From Rhizobium sp. R634 (GTDB lineage Bacteria > Pseudomonadota > Alphaproteobacteria > Rhizobiales > Rhizobiaceae), in NCBI RefSeq assembly GCF_002211305.1, contig NZ_LOKW01000012.1, positions 434,001-498,000 of the forward strand: a stretch of DNA of 64,000 nt. Reading direction: 5' to 3'. Positions 11,039-20,573 of this stretch are shown piece after piece (the first letter of the stretch is position 1; each line of letters starts with the position of its first letter). A program made the translations under genes and the position numbers. The notes below the pieces were generated by a model that was not told where the DNA came from, searched no databases, and worked only from the letters and a program-made list of their open reading frames with translations.

Positions 11039-11076
11039 GCCGTGAGGATGCCCATCCCTCACGGCGTTTCTTTTTA
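11039..11076 (+). terminator. Rho-independent terminator on the plus strand
   Basis: Perfect 9-bp stem GCCGTGAGG (11039-11047) / CCTCACGGC (11057-11065), 9-nt loop, followed by GTTTCTTTTT. It lies 170 nt after the DUF5330 stop and 60 nt before sufE. It could end the DUF5330 transcript or a separate small RNA. Confidence 0.75.
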
Positions 11077-11135
11077 ACGGTTCAAATTCGCCGGTCTTTC
11101 ACCTATATGCACTCTTAATAGTGAAAGGCTCTCGC

Positions 11136-11558
11136 ATGGCATCCCTCGACCAGATCATCGACGACTTCACCTTCCTGGATGATTGGGAAGACCGCTACCG
11201 CTATGTCATCGAGCTGGGCAAGGCGCTGCCTGAACTGGCCGAGGAAAAGCGCACCTCGGAGAACAAGGTGATGGGCTGCGCCAGCCAGGTCTGGCTGGTC
11301 ACGCATACGGCGGGTGATCCCGACAATCCCATCATGAGTTTCGAGGGTGATTCGGACGCCCATATCGTGCGCGGGCTCGTCGCCATCGTGCTTGCCACCT
11401 ATTCCGGCAAGGCGGCATCCGAAATTGCCGGCCTCGATGCCTTCGAGATATTCTCGAGGATCGGCCTGGTCGAGAACCTATCGTCGCAGCGTTCGAACGG
11501 GCTGCGGTCGATGGTGAACAGAATCCGGGAAGAGGCAAGGGTTCGGGCTGCGGCCTGA
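11136..11558 (+). CDS. sufE: SufE family Fe-S cluster assembly protein
   Basis: 140 residues. SufE accepts the persulfide sulfur from cysteine desulfurase SufS and passes it to the SufBCD scaffold. The active Cys is in KVMGCASQVWL, the family signature, and the flanking fold is complete (DDWEDRYRYVIELG at the N-terminus, EIFSRIGLVENLSSQRSNGL at the C-terminus). ATG 11136 is chosen over an in-frame GTG 11121 because AAAGG precedes it at normal spacing. The other suf genes are not in this window, so it is a stand-alone locus. Confidence 0.93.
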   Translation: MASLDQIIDDFTFLDDWEDRYRYVIELGKALPELAEEKRTSENKVMGCASQVWLVTHTAGDPDNPIMSFEGDSDAHIVRGLVAIVLATYSGKAASEIAGLDAFEIFSRIGLVENLSSQRSNGLRSMVNRIREEARVRAAA

Positions 11559-11776
11559 ACGCGACTGATTTCGCAAGCATTTACAGACCCATCGATTCGG
11601 AAATGCAGCCGCGAATCCAGTATATTAACACTTGCTGATAGTATGGGAATACATTCTACGCCCTTCACGAAAGCATAAGGCTGGCGCTACTCATAATATC
11701 TCGCCGTCCAGACGAATCATCTGCGAAGGGCTCGAAATACTGGAGAGATTATTTTCCTCGTCCTGAATGCATACAA

Positions 11777-11803
11777 AAAAGCCGGGCACAGGACCCGGCT
11801 TTT
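11777..11803 (-). terminator. Bidirectional terminator after mucR/rosR
   Basis: Perfect 10-bp stem AAAAGCCGGG (11777-11786) / CCCGGCTTTT (11794-11803) with a 7-nt loop. On the minus strand the stem runs into TTTTTTGTAT, an ideal terminator for the zinc-finger regulator gene ending at 11828. The A/T-flanked symmetry could also stop plus-strand transcripts coming from sufE. The 218 nt between sufE and this hairpin hold no visible gene. Confidence 0.85.
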
Positions 11804-11827
11804 GTCGTTGGTTGCTTTCGGAAAAGC

Positions 11828-12259
11828 TCAGCCGCGGCCGCGCTTGCGGCGCTGCCCGAGGCCCATCTCCTTTGCGAGGCGCGAACGCGCTTCGGCATAA
11901 GCGGGCGCTACCATCGGGTAATCGGTCGGCAGGTCCCACTTCTCGCGGTACTCTTCCGGCGAGAGGCTGTGGTGGGTCATCAGGTGACGCTTGAGGGATT
12001 TGAAATTGCCGCCGCATTCCAGGCACGTGATCTGCTCGTCCTGCACGGACTTGCGGACAGAAACTGCAGGCTTCTGCTTTTCGACGATCGCCGCAGCGGG
12101 CTGCGGTACGGACGTGTTGCTCAATGCCGAATGGACGTCGGAAATCAGGTTGGCCAGGTCGCTGACCGGCACAACATGGTTGCTGACATAAGCCGCGACG
12201 ATGTCGGCCGTCAGTTCCACAAGCAGCTCCGGCCCATTGCCGGTCGCTATATCCGTCAT
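11828..12259 (-). CDS. rosR: Ros/MucR family zinc-finger transcriptional regulator
   Basis: 143 residues, the usual length of rhizobial RosR/MucR. The C2H2 zinc finger is visible at [19 protein letters not shown] (two Cys, two His), followed by the conserved [10 protein letters not shown] and the basic tail RRKRGRG. Family members are global regulators of exopolysaccharide synthesis, motility and symbiosis genes and repress their own promoters. ATG 12259 is preceded by AGGAG at seven bases; an ATG further upstream lacks this. The gene is followed by a strong terminator and preceded by a long gene-free AT-rich leader, as known for rosR of R. leguminosarum. Confidence 0.92.
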   Translation of the reverse strand: MTDIATGNGPELLVELTADIVAAYVSNHVVPVSDLANLISDVHSALSNTSVPQPAAAIVEKQKPAVSVRKSVQDEQITCLECGGNFKSLKRHLMTHHSLSPEEYREKWDLPTDYPMVAPAYAEARSRLAKEMGLGQRRKRGRG

Positions 12260-12699
12260 ACTCTTTCTCCTGTTAGCATGCACAAACGGTCTATGACTGA
12301 CTCGTCAAAGACCCGCCTCGTAGAAGCGAACAGCAAAAGCACAGGAAGCGACCTTCTGTTCCGAAAAACGCGAAATCCACCCCTAGATTCCGAAGAGCGA
12401 GACCTGTTCTTATACTGCCTGACGGAAAACCACTACGTCATGCCCCAGGCGATGGCCCCAGTTAGACATGAAAAATCAAAACTGAGGGACTTGGAAGCAG
12501 TACGATTGTCATTCACAATCAGAACTCTACTTACATTTTCAAATACCATCGTTTGGCCGAAACGCCAATTATTATTTGTCGTTTTTCTTGAGAAAAAATG
12601 GCCAATGAAGAATTGAAGAGGCCTGCGGCAAGGTTTACTCGTTCCATCCTGTGCATAAGTTCGCGTAAAACTGATGAAGGCGCCGAAGAGGATATATTT
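12260..12699 (-). promoter_or_regulatory. Long upstream region of rosR/mucR with inverted repeats
   Basis: A 440-nt gene-free region, much more AT-rich than its surroundings. Inverted repeats seen: GATTGT-N5-ACAATC (12504-12520), CGTTT-N5-AAACG (12550-12564) and TTTTTC-N4-GAAAAA (12582-12597). A long regulatory region with several inverted repeats, including an autoregulatory RosR site, is established for rosR in R. leguminosarum; matching these to the published elements needs an alignment. The region also separates rosR from the 3' end of the Mrp operon. Confidence 0.6.
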
Positions 12700-13035
12700 T
12701 CAGCCGCCATCGCGCATATCGTCCCGTACCGAGACACCGCCGAGATCATATCCCGAGCGGTGAGCGGCGCGCGCGAGCAGATGGGCGGAAACAGGCGCCG
12801 TCAGCAGGAAGAAGACGAAGCCGGCAATGGCGCGGAGCAGAATCGCCGGATCCTGCGAATAGAGGCCGGCGGCAAAGAGCAGCAGGCCGGAGCCGACAGT
12901 GCCCGCCTTCGAGGCGGAGTGCATGCGCGTATAAAGATCGGGCAGCCTGATCAGGCCGATCGCCGCCGAAAGAGCAAAAAGCGCGCCTGATATCAGCAGC
13001 AAAGCGGTGATGGCAGCGACGATGGAATCGATCAT
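12700..13035 (-). CDS. mnhG: Mrp-type Na+/H+ antiporter subunit G
   Basis: 111 residues, the last gene of the Mrp operon. Three hydrophobic helices are visible (about 5-27, 45-62, 68-92). The motif [20 protein letters not shown] is the signature of MnhG/MrpG/PhaG. ATG 13035 overlaps the mnhF stop as ATGA. Subunit G is a small membrane component needed for assembly and activity of the hetero-oligomeric antiporter. The charged C-terminus (RDDMRDGG) faces the cytoplasm by inference. Confidence 0.93.
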   Translation of the reverse strand: MIDSIVAAITALLLISGALFALSAAIGLIRLPDLYTRMHSASKAGTVGSGLLLFAAGLYSQDPAILLRAIAGFVFFLLTAPVSAHLLARAAHRSGYDLGGVSVRDDMRDGG

Positions 13036-13385
13036 TTGCGCTTCCTCCCTGCCCGGCGGATCTTCGCGCCAGCTTTTGCCGCAGTTGGAGAAGGCGCAGA
13101 TTTGATGCTGCCGCGCGCCAGCATGAAGCGGGCGAAGGCGACGGTCGCGAGGAAGCCGACGAGGCCGAGCGCAATGGCGATATCGATATAGAGCGAAAAG
13201 CCCGTTTTGACCGCAATGACGGCGATGAAACCGATGGCGATCCCGGTCAGCATGTCGAGAGCAAGAATGCGGTCCGGCAAGGTCGGCCCTACGACGACGC
13301 GCCAGACGGTCAGAAGCAGCGCCAGACCGAGGATGACGAGCGCGGTCGAAGATGCGGCCGCGATGATGGCGGCGGGCGTAATCAC
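13032..13385 (-). CDS. mnhF: Mrp-type Na+/H+ antiporter subunit F
   Basis: 117 residues, GTG start overlapping the mnhE stop (GTGA). Three membrane helices. The central sequence [15 protein letters not shown] is the conserved MnhF/MrpF motif with the functionally important Asp. The C-terminal extension beyond about residue 90 is Lys/Arg-rich and longer than in most relatives, probably a cytoplasmic tail. Confidence 0.93.
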   Translation of the reverse strand: MITPAAIIAAASSTALVILGLALLLTVWRVVVGPTLPDRILALDMLTGIAIGFIAVIAVKTGFSLYIDIAIALGLVGFLATVAFARFMLARGSIKSAPSPTAAKAGAKIRRAGRKRK

Positions 13386-13855
13386 CGGAAGGCCTCCATG
13401 ATCTTGCGTTCGAACCCGTTGGCGATGTCCCGCTTCGTCGCTTCCGGATCGGAGCAGTCGAGCGCATGGACATAGAGCGTGCGGCGATCGGGCGAGACAT
13501 CGACCGAAAGCGTTCCCGGCGTCAGGGTGATGAGGTTTGCCAGCAAGGTGATCTCGAAATCGGTCGTTACCGTCAGCGGAAAGGCGAAAATGCCGGGCTT
13601 CAGCTTCATGTCAGGCGAAAGGACGGTGACCGTGACCTTCCAGGCCGACAGCGACAATTCCTTCAGGAATAAAGCCGCAAGCGACAGCACGCGTCGGGCG
13701 CGACGCAGATATCCTGTGCTGCCGAAAGGTTCACGGATGATGATGAGCGCCAGGGTGCCCAGCAGGAAACCGAAGACGAGATTGAGCAGCGAGGCGCTGC
13801 CGGTGACGGCAACCCAGGCAATGGCAAGCAGCAGGTTGAAAAGAAAGACGGTCAC
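13382..13855 (-). CDS. mnhE: Mrp-type Na+/H+ antiporter subunit E
   Basis: 157 residues from GTG 13855, which overlaps the mnhD stop as GTGA. Two to three N-terminal hydrophobic helices are followed by a soluble domain containing the conserved [15 protein letters not shown] much longer frame continues upstream through mnhD, but only this part encodes MnhE-like protein, and the stop/start overlap fixes the start. It is a membrane subunit of the antiporter complex. Confidence 0.92.
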   Translation of the reverse strand: MTVFLFNLLLAIAWVAVTGSASLLNLVFGFLLGTLALIIIREPFGSTGYLRRARRVLSLAALFLKELSLSAWKVTVTVLSPDMKLKPGIFAFPLTVTTDFEITLLANLITLTPGTLSVDVSPDRRTLYVHALDCSDPEATKRDIANGFERKIMEAFR

Positions 13856-15405
13856 GGCGGGCCTGCCTCCGGGAAAACCGAATGAAGATAGGCCTGCGGA
13901 TCGGCAATGCCGGCAGCGGCCGATTGCGACAGTTTCAGCAATTGTTCCGGCAGGATGCCGAAGCCGATGGTGAGCGCCGTCAGTGCGGCAAGCGACAGGC
14001 CGGTGCGCCAGCATGCTTTCGACGGGAGGAGCGCCATCGGTGCGGGACGCCAATAGGCGAGCAAGAAGAGGCGGCCGAAGGCGATCGTCATCAGAAACCC
14101 TCCCGCGAGGATCGAAGCCGCCAGCCACCAGGCGCCGGCATCGAGCGAGGCTTTGACGAGCATGACCTTCGGCCAGAATCCGGCAAAGGGCGGAAGGCCG
14201 CAGGCAGCCAGGAAGAGCACGAGGGAAAGCGCGGCAAAACCGCCGCTTTGCCGGTAGAGCCCGCCGAGGCCCGAAAGCGAAAAACCGCCGCCCCGCCGGG
14301 CGATCTCCCCGGCGGCAAGGTAGAGCGCGGTCATCAGCACGATGGAATGAAGCGCATAGAAGACCGCGCCGCTGATGCCGCCGGGGCTGCCGAGCGCGAC
14401 GCCGGCCAGCATATTGCCGATGCCCGATATGACGACATAGCCGAACAGCCTGCGGATATCGTTTTCGGCGAGCGCGCCGAAGGCGCCGACCAGAATGGTT
14501 GCGATGGCGGCAAGCGCGATCACGAGGCTCAGTTCTTCGCGCTCCACCGGCAACAGCATGATCATCACCCGGATCAGAGCATAAATGCCGACCTTGGTGA
14601 GCAGACCGGCAAACAGCGCCGAGACGACGATGCGCGGCGTATGATAGGCGGCGGGCAGCCAGAAATTGACCGGAAAGGCCGCAGCCTTCATGCCGAAGGC
14701 GAGAAGAAACAAGCTCGCCAACGTCATCAGCGGCGCCGCGCCGCGCAAGTCCGCGACGTTCGCCGCAATATCGGCCATGTTGAGCGTGCCGAAGACGGCA
14801 TAGAGAATGCCGACGCCGATGAGGAACAGCGTCGTCGCGATGAGATTGAGCACCGCATATCTCAGCGCCCCGTCGATCTGTTCGCGCTCGGAGCCGAGAA
14901 TGATCAGCCCGAATGAGGAGATCAGCAGCACCTCGAACCAGACATAGAGATTGAAGATGTCGCCGGTGAGAAAGGCGCCGGTGACGCCCGCCATCAGCAG
15001 CAGGAGCAGCGGGAAGAAACCGTATCGCCGGCCGCTTTCGCCGATATCGGCCAGCGCATAGAGGCCGCCGGCGAGCGCGGCGAGGGCTGCCGTAAACGCC
15101 ATCAGTGCGCCGAGGAGATCGACCGTAAAGGCGATTCCGAACGGCGGCAGCCAGCGCCCCATGACCATGGTCAACGGCCCCTCGGTCGCAACTTTCGCAA
15201 GCAGCGCTGCGTCCATGAGGGCCAGAAGCAGCAGACCTGATATGGCAAGCCAGGCCTGCAGACACAGATGTGCCCGTACCATCAGCAGGACGGCGCCGAG
15301 CGTGATGCAATGGGCGACCGGCAGGACGACGAGCCAATTCTCGACAGGCACCGGGGCGGTGATCAGGGCGGCGGAAAGATCGACTGTGGCGGTGGGAGCA
15401 GCCAT
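13852..15405 (-). CDS. mnhD: Mrp-type Na+/H+ antiporter subunit D
   Basis: 517 residues, about 14 membrane helices, homologous to the proton-pumping NuoN/NuoM subunits of complex I. Conserved features include GDIFNLYVWFEVLLISSFGL (membrane-buried Glu), the Lys in FGMKAAAFPVNFWLP, and AYHTPRIVVSALFAGLLTKVG. With MnhA it forms the ion-translocating part of the antiporter. It is separated from mnhC by 156 nt containing a RIME-like repeat, the only real gap in the operon, so it may depend on read-through or have its own translation control. Confidence 0.95.
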   Translation of the reverse strand: MAAPTATVDLSAALITAPVPVENWLVVLPVAHCITLGAVLLMVRAHLCLQAWLAISGLLLLALMDAALLAKVATEGPLTMVMGRWLPPFGIAFTVDLLGALMAFTAALAALAGGLYALADIGESGRRYGFFPLLLLLMAGVTGAFLTGDIFNLYVWFEVLLISSFGLIILGSEREQIDGALRYAVLNLIATTLFLIGVGILYAVFGTLNMADIAANVADLRGAAPLMTLASLFLLAFGMKAAAFPVNFWLPAAYHTPRIVVSALFAGLLTKVGIYALIRVMIMLLPVEREELSLVIALAAIATILVGAFGALAENDIRRLFGYVVISGIGNMLAGVALGSPGGISGAVFYALHSIVLMTALYLAAGEIARRGGGFSLSGLGGLYRQSGGFAALSLVLFLAACGLPPFAGFWPKVMLVKASLDAGAWWLAASILAGGFLMTIAFGRLFLLAYWRPAPMALLPSKACWRTGLSLAALTALTIGFGILPEQLLKLSQSAAAGIADPQAYLHSVFPEAGPP

Positions 15406-15440
15406 CAGGCGTGGCCTCCAGCATTCCGGGATGCGGCGTT

Positions 15441-15531
15441 CCTCTTCTCCCCAGCGGGGAGAAGGAAATGCCGGGCGCCTCCAGCCGATCTCCCCCCTTG
15501 TGGGGGAGATGCCCGGCAGGGCAGAGGGGAG
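15441..15531. repeat. RIME-like rhizobial mosaic repeat inside the Mrp operon
   Basis: Two adjacent palindromic modules lie in the mnhC-mnhD gap. CTTCTCCCC/GGGGAGAAG (15444-15464) has a 9-bp stem and 3-nt loop. The second module, 15487-15531, has a CTCCCCC-type stem around TTGT, followed by GAGATGCCCGGCAGGGCA. The second module recurs near 59100 and 59215. The composition matches what is known as Rhizobium-specific intergenic mosaic elements; the subfamily was not determined. Confidence 0.75.
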
Positions 15532-15561
15532 TCAACATCCGCATCCGCAGCGACATCAGCG

Positions 15562-15939
15562 TCAATACCCCAGGGGCGGCAGCGGCCGGTCGTCGGGCTC
15601 GGCGGCGCGCATTTCGCTGGTGTCGTCGGTGCCGAGGTCCTGATAGGCGCGATAGGTCAGCACCAGCAGGAAGGCGAGGAAGGAGAAGGAAATGACGATC
15701 GCCGTGAGGATAAGCGCCTGCGGCAACGGGTTCGCCGTGCCCGGCGGCAAGGCGTCGAGACCCGCCGGGATGATCGGCGGCACCTCGCGCGTCAGCCGGC
15801 CGCCGGTGAAGAGCAGCAGGTTGACGGCGTTGCCGAGGATGGCGATGCCGAGCATGATGCGGATCGAGAATTTCGACAGCATCAGATAGATGGCGGCGGC
15901 GAAGAACAGGCCGACGAGGATCGCCAGAAGCTGCTCCAT
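15562..15939 (-). CDS. mnhC: Mrp-type Na+/H+ antiporter subunit C
   Basis: 125 residues with three membrane helices, homologous to NuoK. Conserved pieces are IMLGIAILGNAVNLLLFTGG and the PLPQALILTAIVISF stretch near residue 75. The ATG shares one base with the mnhB stop (TAATG), showing tight coupling. Downstream, the operon is interrupted by a RIME-like repeat before mnhD. Confidence 0.95.
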   Translation of the reverse strand: MEQLLAILVGLFFAAAIYLMLSKFSIRIMLGIAILGNAVNLLLFTGGRLTREVPPIIPAGLDALPPGTANPLPQALILTAIVISFSFLAFLLVLTYRAYQDLGTDDTSEMRAAEPDDRPLPPLGY

Positions 15940-16358
15940 TATTTCACCTCCTTTTCTTCCAAGGCCAGCGCGATCGAGGTGATGGCTCCGAGCACGACGA
16001 GATAGACGCCGATATCAAAGAGCAGCACGCTCGAGAGCGGCACCTCCGTGCCCAAAAGGCTCGGATAGATCCAGAGGCCGGTCATGAAGGGAACGGCAAA
16101 GAGGATGGAAAGAAGGCCCGCCACCGTCGACAGCAGCAAGCCGGCGCCGGCGATCGTCAGTGGATGAAAGAACAGGGCGCGGCGAACGGCGGTAACACCG
16201 CGGGCAATGCCGTAAATCGCCAGCCCCGAGGCGGCGATCAGGCCGCCGATGAAGCCGCCGCCCGGCTCGTTATGGCCGCGCAGCAGCACGAAGACCGAAA
16301 AGAGCAGCATCAGCGCGGTGAGGAACGGGGCAACGGTGCGGAAGATGAGGGTGTTCAC
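15939..16358 (-). CDS. mnhB: Mrp-type Na+/H+ antiporter subunit B
   Basis: 139 residues from GTG 16358, four bases after the mnhA stop. A longer frame to 16385 would overlap mnhA and add a charged leader. Four hydrophobic helices. The motif [21 protein letters not shown] is diagnostic for MnhB/MrpB. It is a membrane subunit of the seven-component antiporter. Confidence 0.93.
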   Translation of the reverse strand: MNTLIFRTVAPFLTALMLLFSVFVLLRGHNEPGGGFIGGLIAASGLAIYGIARGVTAVRRALFFHPLTIAGAGLLLSTVAGLLSILFAVPFMTGLWIYPSLLGTEVPLSSVLLFDIGVYLVVLGAITSIALALEEKEVK

Positions 16359-16362
16359 GCGA

Positions 16363-18729
16363 TCAGCCCTCCGCTTCCATTGCATCGGGATTATTGGCGG
16401 CGAGCTTGCGCTCGGTGCCGGCGCGGATGCGGATCAGCGCCAGGATGGCAAGGCCGGTGACCGCGACGACGGCGATTTCGCCGAGCGTGTCGGTGCCGCG
16501 GAAATCGACGATGATCACGTTGACGACGTTGGCGCCATGGGCAATCGATTTGGAATAGGCATTGAAGAAAGCCGTCAACGCGTCGTTGAACGGCGCCTGC
16601 GTCGCCCGCATCAGCAAAAGCGTGAAACCGAGGCCGCAGGCAAGCGCAAGCGCGCCGTCGAACAGCCGCCCTTTGCGCGGGCGCCGGTCGGCGGGAGAAA
16701 GCCGAAGCCTTGTCATGACGAGAGCGAGGATGACGACCGACAGGGTCTCGACCATGAATTGGGTGAAGGAGAGATCCGGGGCGCCGAACAACAGGAAGAT
16801 GACGGCGACGGCGAAACCCTGGATGCCGAGCGAGACCACTGCCGTCAGCCGGTCGCGGGCAAAGAGCACGGCGGCAAGGCCCAGGACGGCGATCAGGAAG
16901 ACCGCCCATTCATGCAGCCTGACATCGGCCGGCCAAGCGGGAAGACTCGGCAGTTCATCATAAAGGACAAGCGGAACGATGAGGATGGCGGCGACGCAGA
17001 GGAAGGTGCAGGTGATATAGATATCGAGCCGCCCCGGCTGAAGGATACGCATCGCGCGGCCGGCGAAGCGGACCAAGCCCGATATGGCGGCATCGAAGCC
17101 ATGATCCGGGCCGGGACCGGCCGCACGCAGGAAAGCGGCCATCAGGAAGCGGGCGCGGTCCAGCTGCCAATAGACGCCGATGCCGAGCAGCACGGTCAGG
17201 ATGGAAAGCGCCAAAGGCACGCCGATATGTGGCGTCAGCGAAATGTCGATATGGACAGGTGACTGGCGGATGGCGGCTGATATCGGCGAGGATATGGTGG
17301 CGTGGGTGTAGGCCGAAAAGAGCGCCGCGAGCAGGCCGAGGCCGGCGAGAATGGCGGGACCGAGCCAAAGCAGCGCGGAGGCCTCATGCGGATGTTTCGG
17401 CGTTTCCATCGGCCGGCCGAGGAAGGGTTTCAGCGCCACCGCAAAGGCGATGGCGAACATCAGCGCGTTGCCGAACACGGCGATCGAAACAAAGGTGAGC
17501 GCGCGGATATCGCCGCCGGCAAGCGCCGTATAGATCTCCTCCTTGGCGAGAAATCCGAAGAACGGCGGCAAGCCGGCCATCGAAAACGCCGCCGCAAGCG
17601 CTGTGATCCAGGTCAGCGGCATCGCCCGCCGCAGGCCGCGGAGCCTGGTGATATCGCGCGTGCCGGTCTCGTGATCGATGATGCCGGCGACCATGAAGAG
17701 AGCGCCCTTGAACAGGGAATGCGCCACAAGGTACAGCGCCGCCGCCTCCACCGCATAATCCGCGCCGAAGCCGATCAGCATGACGAGCAGGCCGAGCGAA
17801 GAGACGGTGGTGTAGGCGAGTTTTAGCTTCAGATCCGTCTGGCGGATGGCGAGCGCGGTGCCGGCGACAAGCGTCAGCCCGCCGAAAAAGGGCAGAAGGA
17901 TTTCCCAGGCAGGCGTTTCCCCCATGACCGGATTGAGCCGCATCAGCAGATAGACGCCTGCTTTCACCATGGTGGCCGAATGCAGATAGGCAGAGACAGG
18001 CGTCGGCGCCTCCATGGCATTCGGCAGCCAGAAGTGAAAGGGAAACTGCGCGGACTTGGTGAAGGCGCCGCCCAGCACCAGGATGAGAGCCGCGAGATAG
18101 AGCGGGCTTTCGCGCACGGCATCGCCGAAGCGGATCAGCTGCGACATCTCCGTGACGCCCGAGATATTCCAGAGGAGCAGCAGACCGGCCAGCAGGCAGA
18201 GCCCTCCCCCGCCGGTGACAACAAGCGCCTGCAGGGCGGCGCGACGAGCCGCCTCGCGCTCATGGTCGAAGCCGATCAGCAGGAAGGAGGTGATCGATGT
18301 CAGCTCCCAGAAGATGAAGAACATCAGGAAGCTGTCGGACACGACGACGCCGAGCATCGCCCCCATGAACAGGAAGATGAAGGAAAAGAATCGTCCCTGA
18401 TCCCTGTGGCCTCTCAGGTAGCCGCCTGCATAGAGCACGATCAGGGTGCCGATGCCGGTGATCAGAAGCGCGAAAGCCAGCGATAGACCGTCGAGGAACC
18501 AGGAGAAGGAAAGATGGTAGCTCGGCACCCAGGAATAGCCGCCGATGACAACCTCGCCGCGCGCGACGACAGGCACGAAACGCAGGAAATGCAGGAAGGC
18601 GAGCAAGGGAGCGATCGCCAGCAGCCAGGCACCGTTTGCGCCGAAGATGCGAATGACGAAGGGAGCAGCAAGAGCGCCGGCGAGCGGCAGACACAAGGCC
18701 AGAAATGTCAGAGCCGTGACATCGGCCAT
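16363..18729 (-). CDS. mnhA: Mrp-type Na+/H+ antiporter subunit A
   Basis: 788 residues, full length for MrpA. The NuoL-like part has the conserved [18 protein letters not shown] segment (membrane Glu), [34 protein letters not shown] in adjoining segments, and [10 protein letters not shown]. The C-terminal region (after about 620) carries the DUF4040-type helices and an MBH-like end ([16 protein letters not shown]). It is the first gene of a seven-gene group 1 operon A-G; the complex expels Na+ or K+ in exchange for protons and supports growth at high pH or salt. S. meliloti homologues are called Pha. Confidence 0.96.
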   Translation of the reverse strand: MADVTALTFLALCLPLAGALAAPFVIRIFGANGAWLLAIAPLLAFLHFLRFVPVVARGEVVIGGYSWVPSYHLSFSWFLDGLSLAFALLITGIGTLIVLYAGGYLRGHRDQGRFFSFIFLFMGAMLGVVVSDSFLMFFIFWELTSITSFLLIGFDHEREAARRAALQALVVTGGGGLCLLAGLLLLWNISGVTEMSQLIRFGDAVRESPLYLAALILVLGGAFTKSAQFPFHFWLPNAMEAPTPVSAYLHSATMVKAGVYLLMRLNPVMGETPAWEILLPFFGGLTLVAGTALAIRQTDLKLKLAYTTVSSLGLLVMLIGFGADYAVEAAALYLVAHSLFKGALFMVAGIIDHETGTRDITRLRGLRRAMPLTWITALAAAFSMAGLPPFFGFLAKEEIYTALAGGDIRALTFVSIAVFGNALMFAIAFAVALKPFLGRPMETPKHPHEASALLWLGPAILAGLGLLAALFSAYTHATISSPISAAIRQSPVHIDISLTPHIGVPLALSILTVLLGIGVYWQLDRARFLMAAFLRAAGPGPDHGFDAAISGLVRFAGRAMRILQPGRLDIYITCTFLCVAAILIVPLVLYDELPSLPAWPADVRLHEWAVFLIAVLGLAAVLFARDRLTAVVSLGIQGFAVAVIFLLFGAPDLSFTQFMVETLSVVILALVMTRLRLSPADRRPRKGRLFDGALALACGLGFTLLLMRATQAPFNDALTAFFNAYSKSIAHGANVVNVIIVDFRGTDTLGEIAVVAVTGLAILALIRIRAGTERKLAANNPDAMEAEG

Positions 18730-18857
18730 GTCTCCTCCTCTACCGGCAATAGACGAAGGCCGATGAAACCGGCCCGTCCTCTGACTTAGGCGAAATGGTA
18801 GGGCCTCTCAAGCAATTTCGAGCACAAGGTGAAATTGCGTCGGTATATCCGCGGCCG

Positions 18858-19073
18858 TCAGGCCATTGATCGGGATAGGCGCGTCAGCAGACGCGCGAGA
18901 GAGCCGTGCAGGATGAAGAGCAGGAGTGTCAGCGGCCAGACCAGGCAGGCGAGAAGCCCGGCGAGACGATGCAGCGTCAAACCGTCGTGGTTGGCCCAGC
19001 CTTCCAACATCGTGACCGCCATGGCGGCCGCGGCCACCAGGCCATAGAGCAGGAAGATTGCGGCTTCAAACAC
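18858..19073 (-). CDS. Small two-helix membrane protein
   Basis: 71 residues with a GTG start preceded by AGGA at eight bases. Two hydrophobic segments are evident (about 3-22 and 36-60) separated by a short polar loop EGWANHDGLTLHR, and the C-terminus is Arg-rich. It lies 128 nt upstream of mnhA on the same strand and could be transcribed with it, but no Mrp subunit family matches. Function unknown. Confidence 0.5.
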   Translation of the reverse strand: MFEAAIFLLYGLVAAAAMAVTMLEGWANHDGLTLHRLAGLLACLVWPLTLLLFILHGSLARLLTRLSRSMA

Positions 19074-19262
19074 CAGTGATTCCTCAATGCACGTAACATT
19101 AACCCTAACGGAAAATTCTTAACGGATGTAAAACCAAGCGTCTTCCCCCAATTGCGGTATGCCGCGAATCTCCTGGCGCGGCGCCGCAGACTTGATGAAG
19201 CCAGGACGAGGCACCACATTTTCTTGCGAAACGGAACCGCCCCTCGGCAAAAGGAGCACGTC

Positions 19263-19676
19263 ATGTCCGAAACTGCAACCACCGCCAGGATCCACAAGAC
19301 CGATGACGAATGGAAGGAGCAGCTCACTCCCGAGCAATATCGCATCACGCGCCAGCACGGCACGGAGCGCGCCTTTACCGGCCCCTACTGGGATTCTTTC
19401 GAGACCGGGCTTTACCGCTGCGTCGGTTGCAACGCGCCGCTTTTCCGCTCGGACACGAAATTCGACGCCGGCTGCGGCTGGCCGAGCTATTTCGAAGCGG
19501 TGTCGCCCGATGCCGTGACCGAACATCGCGATACGACCTACGGCATGGTGCGCACCGAAATCCGCTGCGGCACCTGTGAAGCCCATCTGGGCCACGTTTT
19601 TCCCGACGGCCCGCCGCCGACTGGCCTGCGCTACTGCATCAATGGCCACGCCATGGTGTTCGAGCCCGGGAAGTAA
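19263..19676 (+). CDS. msrB: Peptide-methionine (R)-S-oxide reductase
   Basis: 137 residues. Reduces the R epimer of methionine sulfoxide in proteins. The four zinc-binding Cys are present as two CxxC pairs (C53/C56 in [10 protein letters not shown]102/C105 in [10 protein letters not shown]). The catalytic Cys is C125 in RYCINGHAM, and C71 (GCGWP) is the likely resolving Cys. ATG 19263 follows AAGGAG at six bases. No MsrA gene is adjacent. Cytoplasmic, as no signal peptide is seen. Confidence 0.96.
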   Translation: MSETATTARIHKTDDEWKEQLTPEQYRITRQHGTERAFTGPYWDSFETGLYRCVGCNAPLFRSDTKFDAGCGWPSYFEAVSPDAVTEHRDTTYGMVRTEIRCGTCEAHLGHVFPDGPPPTGLRYCINGHAMVFEPGK

Positions 19677-19737
19677 GTCCGCTGCAGCTGTTGCAATAAA
19701 CCCAGGCCTGCAACTCGACGATACGCCGTTGGCGCGA

Positions 19738-20439
19738 TCACTCTTGCTCGGCCGGGCATGGCCACGTTGCCGGCGCGGCGAGGCCTGACGGCAGTTTGGT
19801 CGAGGCATCGCCGCAGGCAAGGTCGATCTGCGCCTGCTCGAGCCCGGTGGCGGCCGAAAGATCCAGACCTTCGATGCGGGTGAGGAACATGAAGGCGCGG
19901 TCGAACATCGCCGGGCCTTCGAAGGTGGCGTTGGAGAGATCGGCGCGGGAGAGGTTGGCGAAAGAGAATTTCGTTCCGGTCAGCACCGCCTCGTCGAAAT
20001 CGGCGCGGCCGAGTTCGGCCTTCTCGAAGCTCGCGCCGGTCAGCTTGGCGCCGGCAAAATTGGCGCGCTGCAACTCGGCCCCGGCAAAGGACGCGCCCTC
20101 GGCAACGATCTTGGCAAAGCTGGAGCGGTAGGCCTCGATCTTCGCGAAATTGGCGCCGCCGGCTTGGGCGCCTTCGAGCGAGGCGCGCACCAGCGTCGCC
20201 TTCTCGAGATTGGCGGACTTGACGTTGGCGCCGGCGAGATCAGTCAGCGAAAAATCGGTGCCGAAGAGATTGGCGCCTTCAAGGTCGCTGCCTTGCAGCA
20301 TCAGGTTCTTTTTGGTGCATTCCTGCCAGTCGAGCTTTGGCGAGGCCGTGCTGCCGCAATCGGCGGCACGCGTGGAGATCGGGGCAAAGGCGAGAAAGGC
20401 GAAGGCAAGGAGGCCGAGCGGCGATCTGTGCATTGCCAT
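19738..20439 (-). CDS. Secreted pentapeptide-repeat protein
   Basis: 233 residues. A signal peptide (about 1-26, ending near TRAADC) is followed by a stretch with two Cys (CGSTASPKLDWQECTKKN). Then come about 25 consecutive A(N/D/S)(L/F)xx pentapeptides (for example GANLFGTDFSLTDLAGANV), which fold as a right-handed quadrilateral beta helix. The C-terminal part has two more Cys and may be disulfide-stabilised. ATG 20439 follows GGAGGTGA; upstream ATGs extend the frame to 20568 without such a site. Function in the periplasm is unknown. Confidence 0.85.
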   Translation of the reverse strand: MAMHRSPLGLLAFAFLAFAPISTRAADCGSTASPKLDWQECTKKNLMLQGSDLEGANLFGTDFSLTDLAGANVKSANLEKATLVRASLEGAQAGGANFAKIEAYRSSFAKIVAEGASFAGAELQRANFAGAKLTGASFEKAELGRADFDEAVLTGTKFSFANLSRADLSNATFEGPAMFDRAFMFLTRIEGLDLSAATGLEQAQIDLACGDASTKLPSGLAAPATWPCPAEQE

Positions 20440-20573
20440 TGATATGTTCACCTCCATGATGCTCTCAGGCCGCATCTGCGAAGCAGGCTGCCTCACTTTT
20501 CTACACAGCGCAGAATACAATAAAAAGATGGCGAGCGCCCGTTCGGAATGGATTTGCCGGAGCAACATCTTAC

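Noticed and set aside
10996..11118. Possible 40-codon small ORF before sufE
   Set aside because: It runs through the terminator stem and has no proper ribosome-binding site; a non-coding interpretation is simpler.
13382..15565. A 727-codon frame running through mnhD and the RIME-like repeat
   Set aside because: Only its last 157 codons resemble a protein (MnhE); the rest is out-of-frame mnhD and repeat DNA. The start was set at the GTGA overlap.
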